Below, piece after piece: positions 25,513 to 39,165 of a stretch of 64,000 nucleotides of DNA (positions are counted from its first letter, which is position 1; the number at the start of each line of letters is the position of its first letter). The notes below the pieces were generated by a model. That model had not been told where the DNA came from, ran no database searches, and saw only the letters and a program-made list of their open reading frames with translations. The translations under genes were made by a program, and so were the position numbers. The DNA is from Crossaster papposus. Its lineage: Eukaryota > Echinodermata > Asteroidea > Velatida > Solasteridae. Where the stretch lies: assembly GCA_037893245.1 (NCBI GenBank), contig JBAIAA010000100.1, forward strand, positions 124,001 through 188,000. Reading direction: 5' to 3'.

Positions 25513-28500
25513 GCAATGGGCGCTATAGAGAATTTTGGAGTGTTGTAAGTCCATTTCGTGATCTGAAGGTAAATAGTGCCGAAAAGTGTTTGTTAGGCTC
25601 AATGGGCGCTATAGAGCATTGAGTGTTGTTAGTCAATTTCGTGATCTGAAGGTAAATAGTGCCGAAAAGTGTTTTGTTAGGCTCAATGGGCGCTATAGAC
25701 CATCTGGGTAGTATTGTAAGTCAATTTCGTGATTCTGAAGGTAAAATAGCTGCCGAAAAGTGTTTGTTAGGCCTCAATGGGCGCTATAGAGATTTGGGAG
25801 TGTTGTAAGTCAATTTCGTGATCTGACGGTGAAAAGTGCCGAAAAGTGTTTGTTAGGCTCAATGGGCGCTATAGACCATTTTGAGTGTTGTAAGTCAATT
25901 TTCGTGATCTGACGGTGAAAAGTGCCGAAAAGTGTTTGTTAGGCTAAATGGGCTCTATAGACCATTTTGGAGTGTTGTTAGTCAATTTTTTGATCTGAAG
26001 GTAAATAGTGCCGAAAAGTGTTTTGTTACGCTCAATGGGCGCTATAGACCATTTGGGAGTGTTGGAAGTCCATTTTGTGGATCTGAAGGTATATAGTGCC
26101 AAAAAAGTGTTTCTTACGCTCAATGGGCGCTATAGACCATTTGGGAGTGTTGGAAGTCCATTTTGTGGATCTGAAGGTAAATAGTGCAAAAAGTGTTTCT
26201 TACGCTCAATGGGCGCTATAAAACCATTCTGGAGTGTTGTAAGTCATTTCGTGATCTGAAGGTAAATAGTGCCGAAAAGTGTTTGTAAGGCTCAATGGGC
26301 GCTATAGAGCATTTGGGAGTGTTGTAAGTCAATTTCGTGATCTGACCGTGAAAAGTGCCGAAAAGTGTTTGTTTAGGCTCAATGGGCGCTATAGAGCATT
26401 TGGGAGTGTTGTAAGTCAATTTTGTGATCTGACCGTGAAAGTGCCAAAAAGGTGTTTGTTAGGCTCAATGGGCGCTATAGAGCATTTGGGAGTGTTGTTA
26501 GTCAATTCGTGATCTGAAGGTAAAATAGTGCCGAAAAAGTGTTTGTTAGCTCAATGGGCGCTATAGACCATTTGGGAGTGTTGTAAGTCAATTTCGTGAT
26601 CTGACTGTGAAAAGTGCCGAAAAGTGTTTTGTTAGGCTCAATGGCTCTATAGACCATTTTGGAGTGTTGTTAGTCCACTTCGTGATCTGAAGGTAAATAG
26701 TGCCGAAAAGTGTTTGTACGTCCCAATGGGCCGCTATAAACCATTTTGGAGTGTTGTAAGTCCATTTCGTGATCTTGAAGTCAATAGTGCCAAAAAGTGT
26801 TTGTTAGGCTCAATGGGGCGCTATAGAGCATTTGGGAGTGTTGTTAGTCAATTTCGTGATCTGACAGTGAAAAGTGCCAAAAGTGTTTGTTAGGCTCAAT
26901 GGGCGCTATTAGAGCATTTGGGAGTGTTGTAAGTCAATTTGTGATCTGACCGTGAAAAGGTGCCAAAAAGTGTTTGTTAGGCCTCAATGGGCGCTATCGA
27001 GCATTTGGGAGAGTATTGTAAGTCATATTTTGTGATCTGAAGGAAATAGTGCCAAAAAGTGTTTCTTACGCTCAATGGGCGCTATAGAGCATTTTGGACG
27101 TGTTGTAAAGTCCCATTTCGTGATCTGAAGGTAAATAGTGCCGAAAGTGTTTGTTAGGCTCAATGGGCGATATAGAGCATTTGGGAGTGTTGTAAGTCAA
27201 TTTTGCTGATCTGACGGTGAAAAGTGCCGAAAAGGTGTTTGTTAGGCTCAATGGGCGCTATAGACGCATTTGGGAGTATTGTAAGTCAATTTCGTGATCT
27301 GAAGGTAAAAAGTGCCGAAAGTGTTTGTTAGGCTCAATGGGCGCTATAGACCATTTGGGAGTGTTGCAAGGTCCATTTGTGATCACTGAAGGTAAATAGT
27401 GCCAAAAAGTGTTTCTTACGCTCAATGGGCGCTTATAGAGCATTTTGGGAGTGTTGTAAGTCCATTCGTGATCTGAAGGTAAATAGTGCCGAAAAGTGTT
27501 TGTTTGGCTCAATGTGCGCTATAGAGCATTTGGGAGTGTTGTTAGTCAATTTCGTGATTGAAGGTAAATAGTGCCGAAAAGTGTTTGTTAGCTCAATGGC
27601 GCTATAGACCATTTGGGGAGTGTTGGAAGTCCATTTTGTGATCTGAAGGTATATAGTGCCAAAAAGTGTTTCTTACGCTCAATGGGCGCTATAGACCATT
27701 TGGAGTGTTGGGAAGTCCATTTTGTGATCTGAAGGTAAAAGTGCCACAAAAGTGTTTCTTACGCTCAATGGGCGCTATAAACCATTCTGGAGTGTTTGTA
27801 AGTCCATTTCGTGATCTGAAGGTAAATAGTGCCGAAAAGTGTTTGTAAGGCTCAATGGGCCGCTATAGAGCATTTGGGAGTGTTGTAAGTCAATTTCGTG
27901 ATCTGACCGTGAAAGTGCCGAAAAGTGTTTGTTAGGCTCAATGGGCGCTATAGAGCATTTGGGAGTGTTGTAAGTCAATTTTGTGATCTGACCGTGAAAA
28001 GTGCCAAAAAGTGTTTGTTAGGCTCAATGGGCGCTATAGAGCATTTGGGAGTGTTGTTAGTCAATTCGTGATCTCTACGGTAAATAGTGCCGAAAAGTGT
28101 TTGTTAGGCTCAATGGGCGCTATAGAGCATTTGGGAGTGTTGTAAGTCAATTTCGTGATCTGACAGTGAAAAGTGCGGAAAAGTGTTTGTTAGCTCAATG
28201 GGCGCTATAGAGCATTTGGGAGTGTTGAAGTCAATTTTGTGATCTGACCGTGAAAAGTGCCAAAAAGTGTTTGTTAGGCTCCAATGGGGCGCTATAGAGC
28301 ATTTGGGAGTATTGTAAGTCAATTTCGTGATCTGAAGGTAAAAGTGCCAAAAAGGTGTTTCTTTTACGCTCAATGGGCGCTATAGAGAATTTTGGAGTGT
28401 TGTAAGTCCATTTCGTGATCTGAAGGTAAATAGTGCCGAAAGTGTTTGTTAGGCTCAATGGGCGCATATAGAGCATTTGGGAGTGTTGTTAGTCAATTTC

Positions 28501-31500
28501 GTGATATGAAGGTAAATAGTGCCAAAAAGTGTTTCTTACGCTCAATGGGCGCTACTAGACCATTTGGGAGTATTGTAAGTCAATTTCGTGATCTGAAGGT
28601 AAATAGTGCCGAAAAGTGTTTGTTAGGCTCAATGGGCGCTATAGAGCATTTGGGAGTGTTGTAAGTCAATTTCGTGATCTGACGGTGAAAAAGTGCCGAA
28701 AAGTGTTTGTTAGGCTCAATGGGCGCTATAGACCATTTTGGAGTGTTGTAAGTCAATTCTCGTGATCTGAGCGGTGAAAGTGCCGAAAAGTGTTTGTTAG
28801 GGCTAAATGGGCTCTATAGACCATTTTGGAGTGTTGTTAGTCAATTTTGTGATCTGAAGGTAAATAGTGCCGAAAAGTGTTTGTTACGCTCAATGGGCGC
28901 TATAGACCATTTGGGAGTGTTGGAAGTCCATTTTTGTGATCTGAAGGTATATAGTGCCAAAAAGTGTTTCTTACGCTCAATGGGCGCTATAGACCATTTT
29001 GGGAGTGTTGGAAGTCCATTTTGTGATCTGAAGGTAATAGTGCCAAAAAGTGTTTCTTACGCTCAATGGGCGCTATAAACCATTCTGGAGTGTTTGTAAG
29101 TCCAATTTCGTGATCTGAAGGTAAATAGTGCCGAAAAGTGTTTGTAAGGCTCAATGGGCTGCTATAGGACATTTGGGAGTGTTGTAAGTCAATTCGTGAT
29201 CTGACCGTGAAAGTGCACGAAAAGTGTTTGTTAGGCTCAATGGGCGCTATAGAGCATTTGGGAGTGTTGTAAGTCAATTTGTGTATCTGACCGTGAAAAG
29301 TGCCAAAAAGTGTTTGTTAGGCTCAATGGGGCCTATAGAGCATTTGGGAGTGTTGTTAGTCAATTTCGTGATCTTACGGTAAATAGTGCCGAAAAGTGTT
29401 TGTTAGGCTCAATGGCGGCCTTATGAGCATTTTGGAGTGTTGTAAGTCAATTTCGTGATCTGACAGTGAAAAGTGCGGAAAAGTGTTTGTAGGCCTCAAT
29501 GGGCGCTATAGAGCATTAGGGAGTGTTGTAAGTCAATTTTGTGATCTGACCGTGAAAAGTGCCAAAAAGTGTTTGTTAGGCTCAATGGGCGCTATAGAGC
29601 ATTTGGGAGTATTGTAGTCAATTTCCGTGATCTGAAGGTAAACGTGCCAAAAAAGTGTTTTTTACGCTCAAATGGGCGCTATAGAGAATTTTGGAGTGTT
29701 GTAAGTCCATTTCGTGATCTGAAGGTAAATAGTGCCCGAAAAGTGTTTGTTAGGCTCAAATGGGCGCTATAGAGCATTTGGAGTGTTGTTAGTCAATTTC
29801 GTGATCTGAAGGGTTAAATAGTGCCGAAAAGTGTTTGTTAGGCTCAATGGGCGTATAGACCATTTGGGAGTATTGTAAGTCAATTTCGTGATTTGAAGGT
29901 AAATAGTGCCGAAAAGTGGTTTGTTAGGCTCAATGGGCGCTATAGAGCATTTGGGAGTGTTGTAAGTCCAATTTCGTGATCTGACGGTGAAAAGTGCCGA
30001 AAAAGTGTTTGTTAGTGCTCAGATGGGGCGCTATAGACCATTTTGGAGTGTTGTAAGTCAATTTCGTGATCTGACGGTGAAAAAGTGCCGAAAAGTGTTT
30101 TGTTAGGCTAAATGTGCTCTATAGACCCATTTTGGAGTGTTGCTAGTCAATTTTTGTGATCTGAAGGAATATAGTGCCGAAAAGTGTTTGTTAGGCTCAA
30201 TGGGCGCTATAGAGCATTGGGAGTGTTGTAAGTCAATTTTGTGATCTGACCGTGAAAAGTGCCAAAAGTGTTTTGTTAGGCTCAATGGGGCGCTATAAGA
30301 GCATTTGGAGGAATTGTAAGTCAATTTCGTGACTCTGAAGGTAAAAAGTTGCCAAAAAGTGTTTTTTACGCTCAATGGGCCTATAGAGAATTTTGGAGTG
30401 TTGTAAGTCCATTTCGTGATCTGAAGGTAAATAGTGCCAGAACAGTGTTTGTTAGGTCTCAATGGGGCCTATAGAGCATTTGGGAGTGTTGTTAGTCAAT
30501 TTCGTGATCTGAAGGTAAATAGTGCCGAAAAGTGTTTGTTATGGCTCAATGGGCGCTATAGCCCCCCCATTTGGGAGTATTGTAAGTCAATTTCGTGATC
30601 TGAAGGTAAATAGTGCCCGAAAAGTGTTTGTTAGGCTCAATGGCGCTATAGAGCATTTTGGAGTGTTGTAAGTCCAATATTCGTGATCTGACGCGTGAAA
30701 AGTGCCGAAAAGTGTTTGTTAGGCTCAATGGGCGCTATAGACCATTTTGAGTGTTGTAAGTCAATTTCGTGATCTGACGGTGAAAAGTGCCGAAAAGTGT
30801 TTTGTTAGGCATAAATGGGCTCTATAGACCATTTTGGAGTGTTGTTAGTCACTTTTGTGATCTGAAGGTAAATAGTGCCGAAAAGTGTTTGTTACGCTCA
30901 ATGGGCGCTATAAACCCATTTTGAGTGTTGTAAAGTCCATTTCGTGATCTGAAGGTAAATAGTGCCAAAAAGTGTTTGTTAGGCTCAATGGGCGCTATAG
31001 AGCATTTGGAGTGTTGTGTAGTCAAATTTCGTGATCTGACAGTGAAAAGTGCCGAAAAGTGTTTGTTAGGCTCAATGGCGCTATAGAGCATTTGGAGTGT
31101 TGTAAGTCAATTTTGTGATCTGACCGTGAAAAGTGCCCAAAAAGTGTTTGTTAGCCTCAATGGGCGCTATAGAGCTATTTGGGAGTATTGTAAGTCAATT
31201 TCGTGATCTGAAGGTAAAAAGTGCAAAAAGTGTTTCTTACGCCCAATGGGCGCTATAGAGCATTTTGGAGTGTTGTAAGTCCATTTCGTGATCTGAAGGT
31301 AAATAGTGCCGAAAAGTGTTTGTTAGGCTCAATGGGCGCTATAGACCATTTGGGAGTGTTGGAAGTCTATTTTGTGATCTGAAGGTAAATAGTGCCAAAA
31401 AGTGTTTTCTTACGCTCAATGGGCGCTATAAAACCATTCTGGAGTGTTGTAAGTCCATTTCGTGATCTGAAGGTAAATAGTGCCGAAAAGTGTTTGTTAG

Positions 31501-33494
31501 GCTCAATGGGCCGTATAGAGCATTTGGGAGTGTTGTTAGTCAATTTCGTGATCTGAAGGTAAATAGTGCCGAAAAGTGTTTGTTAGGCTCAATGGCGCTA
31601 TAGACCATTTGGGAGTGTGTGTAAGTCAATTTCGTGATCCTGACTGTGAAAAGTGCCGAAAAGGTTTGTTAGGTCAATGGGCGCTATAGAGCATTTGGGA
31701 GTGTTGTAAGTCAATTTTGTGATCTGACCGTGAAAAGTGCCAAAAAGTGTTTGTTAGGCTCAATGGGCGGCTATAGAGCAGTTGGGAGTGTTGTTAGTCA
31801 ATTTCGTGATCTTACGGTAAATAGTGCCGAAAAGTGTTTGTTAGGCTCAATGGGGCGCTATAGAGCATTTGGGAGTGTTGTAAGTCAATTTCGTGATCTG
31901 ACAGTGAAAAGTGCCGAAAAGTGTTTGTTAGGCTCAATGGGCGCTATTGAGCATTTGGGAGTGTTGTAAGTCAATTTCGTGATCTGAAGGTAAATAGTGC
32001 CGAAAAGTGTTTGTCTAGCTCAATGGGCGCTATAAGAGCATTTGGGATTGTTGTAGTCAATTTTGTGATCTGACGTGAAAAGTGCAAAAAGTGTTTGTTA
32101 GGTTCAATGGGCGCTATAGAGCATTTGGAGTATTGTAAGTCAATTTCGTGATCTGAAGGTGAAATAGTGCCGAAAAGTGTTTGTTAGGCTCAATGGGCGC
32201 TATAGAAGCATTTGGAGTGTTGTTAGTCAATTTCGTGATCTGAAGGTAAATAGTGCCGAAAAGTGTTTTGTTAGCTCAATGGGCTCTATAGACCATTTTG
32301 GAGTGTTGTAGTCAATTCGTGATCTGAAGGTAAATAGGTGCCGAAAAGTGTTTGTTAGCTACAATGGGCGCTATAGAGCATTTGGGAGTGTTGTAAGTCA
32401 ATTTCGTGATCTGACGGTGAAAAGTGCCGAAAAGTGTTTGTTAGGCTCAATGGGCTCTATAGACCATTTTTGGAGTGTTGTTAGTCAATTTCGTGATCTG
32501 AAGGTAAATAGTGCCGAAAAGTGTTTGTTACGCTCTAATGGGCGCTATAAACCATTTTGGAGGTGTTGTAAGTCCATTTCGTGATCTGAAGGTAAAATAG
32601 TGCCAAAAAAGTGTTTCTTAACGCTCAATGGGCGCTATAGACCATTTGGGAGTGTTGGAAGTCCTTTTGTGATCTGAAGGTAAATAGTGCCAAAAAGTGT
32701 TTCTTACGCTCAATGGGCGCTATAAACCATTCTGGAGTGTTGTAAGTCCATTTCGTGATCTGAAGGTAAATAGTGCCGAAAAGTGTTTGTAAGGCTCAAT
32801 GGGCCGCTATAGAGCATTTGGGAGTGTTGTAAGTCACATTTCGTGATCTGACCGTGAAAAGTGCCCGAAAAGTGTTTGTTAGGCTCAATGGGCGCTATAG
32901 AGCATTTGGGGAGTGTTGTAAGTCAATTTTGTGATCTGACCGTGAAAACGTGTCAAAAAGTGTTTGTTAGGCTCAATGGGCGCTATAGAGCATTTGGGAG
33001 TGTTGTTAGTCCAATTTCGTGATCTTACGGTAAATAGGGCCGAAAAGTGTTTTGTTAGGCTCAATGGGCGCTATAGAGCATTTGGGAGTGTTGTAAGTCA
33101 ATTTCGTGATCTGACAGTGAAAAGTGCGGCAAAAGGTGTTTGTTTTAGGCTCCAATGGGCGTCCTATAGAGCATTTGGGAGTGTTGTAGTCAATTTTGTG
33201 ATCTGACCGTGAAAAGTGCCAAAAAAGTGTTTGTTAGGCTCAATGGGCGCTATAGAGCATTTGGGAGTATTGTAAGTCAATTTCGTGATCTGAAGGTAAA
33301 AAGTGCCAAAAAGTGTTTTTTTACGCTCAATGGGCGCTATAGAGAATTTTGGAGTGTTGTAAGTCCATTTCGTGATCTGAGGTAAATAGTGCCGAAAAGT
33401 GTTTGTTAGGCTCAATGGGCGCTATAGAGCATTTGGAGTGTTGTTAGTCAATTTCGTGATCTGAAGGTAAATAGTGCCAAAAAGTGTTTCTTAA
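25513..33494 (+). other. Indel-rich satellite segment, probably unpolished long-read sequence
   Basis: Up to about 25,510 the monomers keep an exact 86-bp phase with only a handful of indels in 25 kb. From GCTGCAATGG near 25,512 the sequence carries roughly one single-base insertion or deletion every 60-90 bases (by eye, not counted), both in homopolymers and outside them, for example AATAGCTGCC near 25,745 and a run of seven C at 30,562-30,568 where GACC is expected. At 33,495 the exact phase returns. The monomer types are the same as in clean neighbours, so this is the same satellite. The error spectrum and sharp edges suggest raw noisy-read consensus, not biological decay. Landmark TGTAAGG monomers begin near 26,246, 27,806, 29,105 and 32,750. 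Confidence 0.88.
33451..33494 (+). repeat. Truncated monomer at an abrupt junction
   Basis: This monomer is cut after TTTCTTA, about 44 bases in, and a fresh ATTTCGTGATC starts at 33,495. It is the only place I found where two monomers join out of phase by about half a unit, and it coincides exactly with the end of the noisy segment. It is best explained as an assembly join; a real half-monomer deletion is the alternative. Confidence 0.85.
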
Positions 33495-34096
33495 ATTTCG
33501 TGATCTGAAGGTAAATAGTGCCGAAAAGTGTTTGTTAGGCTCAATGGGCGCTATAGAGCATTTGGGAGTATTGTAAGTCAATTTCGTGATCTGAAGGTAA
33601 AAAGTGCCGAAAAGTGTTTGTTAGGCTCAATGGGCGCTATAGACCATTTGGGAGTGTTGCAAGTCCATTTTGTGATCTGAAGGTAAATAGTGCCAAAAAG
33701 TGTTTCTTACGCTCAATGGGCGCTATAGAGCATTTTGGAGTGTTGTAAGTCCATTTCGTGATCTGAAGGTAAATAGTGCCGAAAAGTGTTTGTTTGGCTC
33801 AATGTGCGCTATAGAGCATTTGGGAGTGTTGTTAGTCAATTTCGTGATCTGAAGGTAAATAGTGCCGAAAAGTGTTTGTTAGGCTCAATGGGCGCTATAG
33901 ACCATTTGGGAGTGTTGGAAGTCCATTTTGTGATCTGAAGGTATATAGTGCCAAAAAGTGTTTCTTACGCTCAATGGGCGCTATAGACCATTTGGGAGTG
34001 TTGGAAGTCCATTTTGTGATCTGAAGGTAAATAGTGCCAAAAAGTGTTTCTTACGCTCAATGGGCGCTATAAACCATTCTGGAGTGTTGTAAGTCC
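33495..34096 (+). repeat. Clean monomers after the junction
   Basis: Seven monomers run in exact phase up to the TGTAAGG monomer at 34,097. They carry GTATTG, then GTTGCAAGTCC (near 33,656), GTTTGGCTCAATGTGC (near 33,790) and GGTATATAG (near 33,940), the same order as near 24.4-24.95 kb and 52.9-53.3 kb and, with errors, near 27.26-27.8 kb. Confidence 0.85.
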
Positions 34097-35730
34097 ATTT
34101 CGTGATCTGAAGGTAAATAGTGCCGAAAAGTGTTTGTAAGGCTCAATGGGCGCTATAGAGCATTTGGGAGTGTTGTAAGTCAATTTCGTGATCTGACCGT
34201 GAAAAGTGCCGAAAAGTGTTTGTTAGGCTCAATGGGCGCTATAGAGCATTTGGGAGTGTTGTAAGTCAATTTTGTGATCTGACCGTGAAAAGTGCCAAAA
34301 AGTGTTTGTTAGGCTCAATGGGCGCTATAGAGCATTTGGGAGTGTTGTTAGTCAATTTCGTGATCTTACGGTAAATAGTGCCGAAAAGTGTTTGTTAGGC
34401 TCAATGGGCGCTATAGAGCATTTGGGAGTGTTGTAAGTCAATTTCGTGATCTGACAGTGAAAAGTGCGGAAAAGTGTTTGTTAGGCTCAATGGGCGCTAT
34501 AGAGCATTTGGGAGTGTTGTAAGTCAATTTTGTGATCTGACCGTGAAAAGTGCCAAAAAGTGTTTGTTAGGCTCAATGGGCGCTATAGAGCATTTGGGAG
34601 TATTGTAAGTCAATTTCGTGATCTGAAGGTAAAAAGTGCCAAAAAGTGTTTTTTACGCTCAATGGGCGCTATAGAGAATTTTGGAGTGTTGTAAGTCCAT
34701 TTCGTGATCTGAAGGTAAATAGTGCCGAAAAGTGTTTGTTAGGCTCAATGGGCGCTATAGAGCATTTGGGAGTGTTGTTAGTCAATTTCGTGATCTGAAG
34801 GTAAATAGTGCCGAAAAGTGTTTGTTAGGCTCAATGGGCGCTATAGACCATTTGGGAGTATTGTAAGTCAATTTCGTGATTTGAAGGTAAATAGTGCCGA
34901 AAAGTGTTTGTTAGGCTCAATGGGCGCTATAGAGCATTTGGGAGTGTTGTAAGTCAATTTCGTGATCTGACGGTGAAAAGTGCCGAAAAGTGTTTGTTAG
35001 GCTCAATGGGCGCTATAGACCATTTTGGAGTGTTGTAAGTCAATTTCGTGATCTGACGGTGAAAAGTGCCGAAAAGTGTTTGTTAGGCTAAATGGGCTCT
35101 ATAGACCATTTTGGAGTGTTGTTAGTCAATTTTGTGATCTGAAGGTAAATAGTGCCGAAAAGTGTTTGTTAGGCTCAATGGGCGCTATAGAGCATTTGGG
35201 AGTGTTGTAAGTCAATTTTGTGATCTGACCGTGAAAAGTGCCAAAAAGTGTTTGTTAGGCTCAATGGGCGCTATAGAGCATTTGGGAGTATTGTAAGTCA
35301 ATTTCGTGATCTGAAGGTAAAAAGTGCCAAAAAGTGTTTTTTACGCTCAATGGGCGCTATAGAGAATTTTGGAGTGTTGTAAGTCCATTTCGTGATCTGA
35401 AGGTAAATAGTGCCGAAAAGTGTTTGTTAGGCTCAATGGGCTCTATAGACCATTTTGGAGTGTTGTTAGTCAATTTCGTGATCTGAAGGTAAATAGTGCC
35501 GAAAAGTGTTTGTTACGCTCAATGGGCGCTATAAACCATTTTGGAGTGTTGTAAGTCCATTTCGTGATCTGAAGGTAAATAGTGCCAAAAAGTGTTTCTT
35601 ACGCTCAATGGGCGCTATAGACCATTTGGGAGTGTTGGAAGTCCATTTTGTGATCTGAAGGTAAATAGTGCCAAAAAGTGTTTCTTACGCTCAATGGGCG
35701 CTATAAACCATTCTGGAGTGTTGTAAGTCC
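34097..35730 (+). repeat. Landmark block of 19 monomers
   Basis: It is exactly 1,634 bp (19 x 86) between TGTAAGG monomers. It contains the GCGG monomer, a TTTTTTACGC monomer with GAGAATTTT twice, the rare GATTTGAAGG near 34,880 and GGCTAAATGGGCTC near 35,090. The noisy segment lacks an obvious counterpart of this block although it has counterparts of its neighbours. Confidence 0.85.
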
Positions 35731-37018
35731 ATTTCGTGATCTGAAGGTAAATAGTGCCGAAAAGTGTTTGTAAGGCTCAATGGGCGCTATAGAGCATTTG
35801 GGAGTGTTGTAAGTCAATTTCGTGATCTGACCGTGAAAAGTGCCGAAAAGTGTTTGTTAGGCTCAATGGGCGCTATAGAGCATTTGGGAGTGTTGTAAGT
35901 CAATTTTGTGATCTGACCGTGAAAAGTGCCAAAAAGTGTTTGTTAGGCTCAATGGCGCTATAGAGCATTTGGGAGTGTTGTTAGTCAATTCGTGATCTTA
36001 CGGTAAATAGTGCCGAAAAGTGTTTGTTAGGCTCAATGGGCGCTATAGAGCATTTGGGAGTGTTGTAAGTCAATTTCGTGATCTGACAGTGAAAAGTGCG
36101 GAAAAGTGTTTGTTAGGCTCAATGGGCGCTATAGAGCATTTGGGAGTGTTGTAAGTCAATTTTGTGATCTGACCGTGAAAAGTGCCAAAAAGTGTTTGTT
36201 AGGCTCAATGGGCGCTATAGAGCATTTGGGAGTATTGTAAGTCAATTTCGTGATCTGAAGGTAAAAAGTGCCAAAAAGTGTTTTTTACGCTCAATGGGCG
36301 CTATAGAGAATTTTGGAGTGTTGTAAGTCCATTTCGTGATCTGAAGGTAAATAGTGCCGAAAAGTGTTTGTTAGGCTCAATGGGCGCTATAGAGCATTTG
36401 GGAGTGTTGTTAGTCAATTTCGTGATCTGAAGGTAAATAGTGCCAAAAAGTGTTTCTTACGCTCAATGGGCGCTATAGACCATTTGGGAGTATTGTAAGT
36501 CAATTTCGTGATCTGAAGGTAAATAGTGCCGAAAAGTGTTTGTTAGGCTCAATGGGCGCTATAGAGCATTTGGGAGTGTTGTAAGTCAATTTCGTGATCT
36601 GACGGTGAAAAGTGCCGAAAAGTGTTTGTTAGGCTCAATGGGCGCTATAGACCATTTTGGAGTGTTGTAAGTCAATTTCGTGATCTGACGGTGAAAAGTG
36701 CCGAAAAGTGTTTGTTAGGCTAAATGGGCTCTATAGACCATTTTGGAGTGTTGTTAGTCAATTTTGTGATCTGAAGGTAAATAGTGCCGAAAAGTGTTTG
36801 TTACGCTCAATGGGCGCTATAGACCATTTGGGAGTGTTGGAAGTCCATTTTGTGATCTGAAGGTATATAGTGCCAAAAAGTGTTTCTTACGCTCAATGGG
36901 CGCTATAGACCATTTGGGAGTGTTGGAAGTCCATTTTGTGATCTGAAGGTAAATAGTGCCAAAAAGTGTTTCTTACGCTCAATGGGCGCTATAAACCATT
37001 CTGGAGTGTTGTAAGTCC
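35731..37018 (+). repeat. Landmark block of 15 monomers
   Basis: It is 1,288 bp, 15 x 86 minus 2. The two missing bases are single-base losses near 35,955 (AATGGCGC) and 35,990 (CAATTCG). The monomer order, including a GCCA CTTACGC GACC GTATTG monomer near 36,440 and GGCTAAATGGGCTC near 36,720, equals that of the noisy block 27,806-29,104. Confidence 0.85.
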
Positions 37019-39165
37019 ATTTCGTGATCTGAAGGTAAATAGTGCCGAAAAGTGTTTGTAAGGCTCAATGGGCGCTATAGAGCATTTGGGAGTGTTGTAA
37101 GTCAATTTCGTGATCTGACCGTGAAAAGTGCCGAAAAGTGTTTGTTAGGCTCAATGGGCGCTATAGAGCATTTGGGAGTGTTGTAAGTCAATTTTGTGAT
37201 CTGACCGTGAAAAGTGCCAAAAAGTGTTTGTTAGGCTCAATGGGCGCTATAGAGCATTTGGGAGTGTTGTTAGTCAATTTCGTGATCTTACGGTAAATAG
37301 TGCCGAAAAGTGTTTGTTAGGCTCAATGGGCGCTATAGAGCATTTGGGAGTGTTGTAAGTCAATTTCGTGATCTGACAGTGAAAAGTGCGGAAAAGTGTT
37401 TGTTAGGCTCAATGGGCGCTATAGAGCATTTGGGAGTGTTGTAAGTCAATTTTGTGATCTGACCGTGAAAAGTGCCAAAAAGTGTTTGTTAGGCTCAATG
37501 GGCGCTATAGAGCATTTGGGAGTATTGTAAGTCAATTTCGTGATCTGAAGGTAAAAAGTGCCAAAAAGTGTTTTTACGCTCAATGGGCGCTATAGAGAAT
37601 TTTGGAGTGTTGTAAGTCCATTTCGTGATCTGAAGGTAAATAGTGCCGAAAGTGTTTGTTAGGCTCAATGGGCGCTATAGAGCATTTGGGAGTGTTGTTA
37701 GTCAATTTCGTGATCTGAAGGTAAATAGTGCCGAAAAGTGTTTGTTAGGCTCAATGGGCGCTATAGACCATTTGGGAGTATTGTAAGTCAATTTCGTGAT
37801 TTGAAGGTAAATAGTGCCGAAAAGTGTTTGTTAGGCTCAATGGGCGCTATAGAGCATTTGGGAGTGTTGTAAGTCAATTTCGTGATCTGACGGTGAAAAG
37901 TGCCGAAAAGTGTTTGTTAGGCTCAATGGGCGCTATAGACCATTTTGGAGTGTTGTAAGTCAATTTCGTGATCTGACGGTGAAAAGTGCCGAAAAGTGTT
38001 TGTTAGGCTAAATGGGCTCTATAGACCATTTTGGAGTGTTGTTAGTCAATTTTGTGATCTGAAGGTAAATAGTGCCGAAAAGTGTTTGTTAGGATCAATG
38101 GGCGCTATAGAGCATTTGGGAGTGTTGTAAGTCAATTTTGTGATCTGACCGTGAAAAGTGCCAAAAAGTGTTTGTTAGGCTCAATGGGCGCTATAGAGCA
38201 TTTGGGAGTATTGTAAGTCAATTTCGTGATCTGAAGGTAAAAAGTGCCAAAAAGTGTTTTTTACGCTCAATGGGCGCTATAGAGAATTTTGGAGTGTTGT
38301 AAGTCCATTTCGTGATCTGAAGGTAAATAGTGCCGAAAAGTGTTTGTTAGGCTCAATGGGCGCTATAGAGCATTTGGGAGTGTTGTTAGTCAATTTCGTG
38401 ATCTGAAGGTAAATAGTGCCGAAAAGTGTTTGTTAGGCTCAATGGGCGCTATAGACCATTTGGGAGTATTGTAAGTCAATTTCGTGATCTGAAGGTAAAT
38501 AGTGCCGAAAAGTGTTTGTTAGGCTCAATGGGCGCTATAGAGCATTTGGGAGTGTTGTAAGTCAATTTCGTGATCTGACGGTGAAAAGTGCCGAAAAGTG
38601 TTTGTTAGGCTCAATGGGCGCTATAGACCATTTTGGAGTGTTGTAAGTCAATTTCGTGATCTGACGGTGAAAAGTGCCGAAAAGTGTTTGTTAGGCTAAA
38701 TGGGCTCTATAGACCATTTTGGAGTGTTGTTAGTCAATTTTGTGATCTGAAGGTAAATAGTGCCGAAAAGTGTTTGTTACGCTCAATGGGCGCTATAAAC
38801 CATTTTGGAGTGTTGTAAGTCCATTTCGTGATCTGAAGGTAAATAGTGCCAAAAAGTGTTTGTTAGGCTCAATGGGCGCTATAGAGCATTTGGGAGTGTT
38901 GTTAGTCAATTTCGTGATCTGACAGTGAAAAGTGCCGAAAAGTGTTTGTTAGGCTCAATGGGCGCTATAGAGCATTTGGGAGTGTTGTAAGTCAATTTTG
39001 TGATCTGACCGTGAAAAGTGCCAAAAAGTGTTTGTTAGGCTCAATGGCGCTATAGAGCATTTGGGAGTATTGTAAGTCAATTTCGTGATCTGAAGGTAAA
39101 AAGTGCCAAAAAGTGTTTCTTACGCCCAATGGGCGCTATAGAGCATTTTGGAGTGTTGTAAGTCC
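37019..39165 (+). repeat. Clean monomers with a few residual indels
   Basis: About 25 monomers start with the TGTAAGG landmark. They include GATTTGAAGG near 37,799, two GGCTAAATGGGCTC monomers, and CTTACGCCC near 39,120. Single-base losses occur near 37,575, 37,650 and 39,046. The order matches the noisy stretch from 29,105. Confidence 0.82.

Noticed and set aside
25513-33494. Ancient, decayed edge of the satellite array
   Set aside because: Array edges decay mainly by substitution and insertion of transposons. Here substitutions are not raised in proportion, no foreign DNA is present, and clean monomers of the same types lie on both sides.
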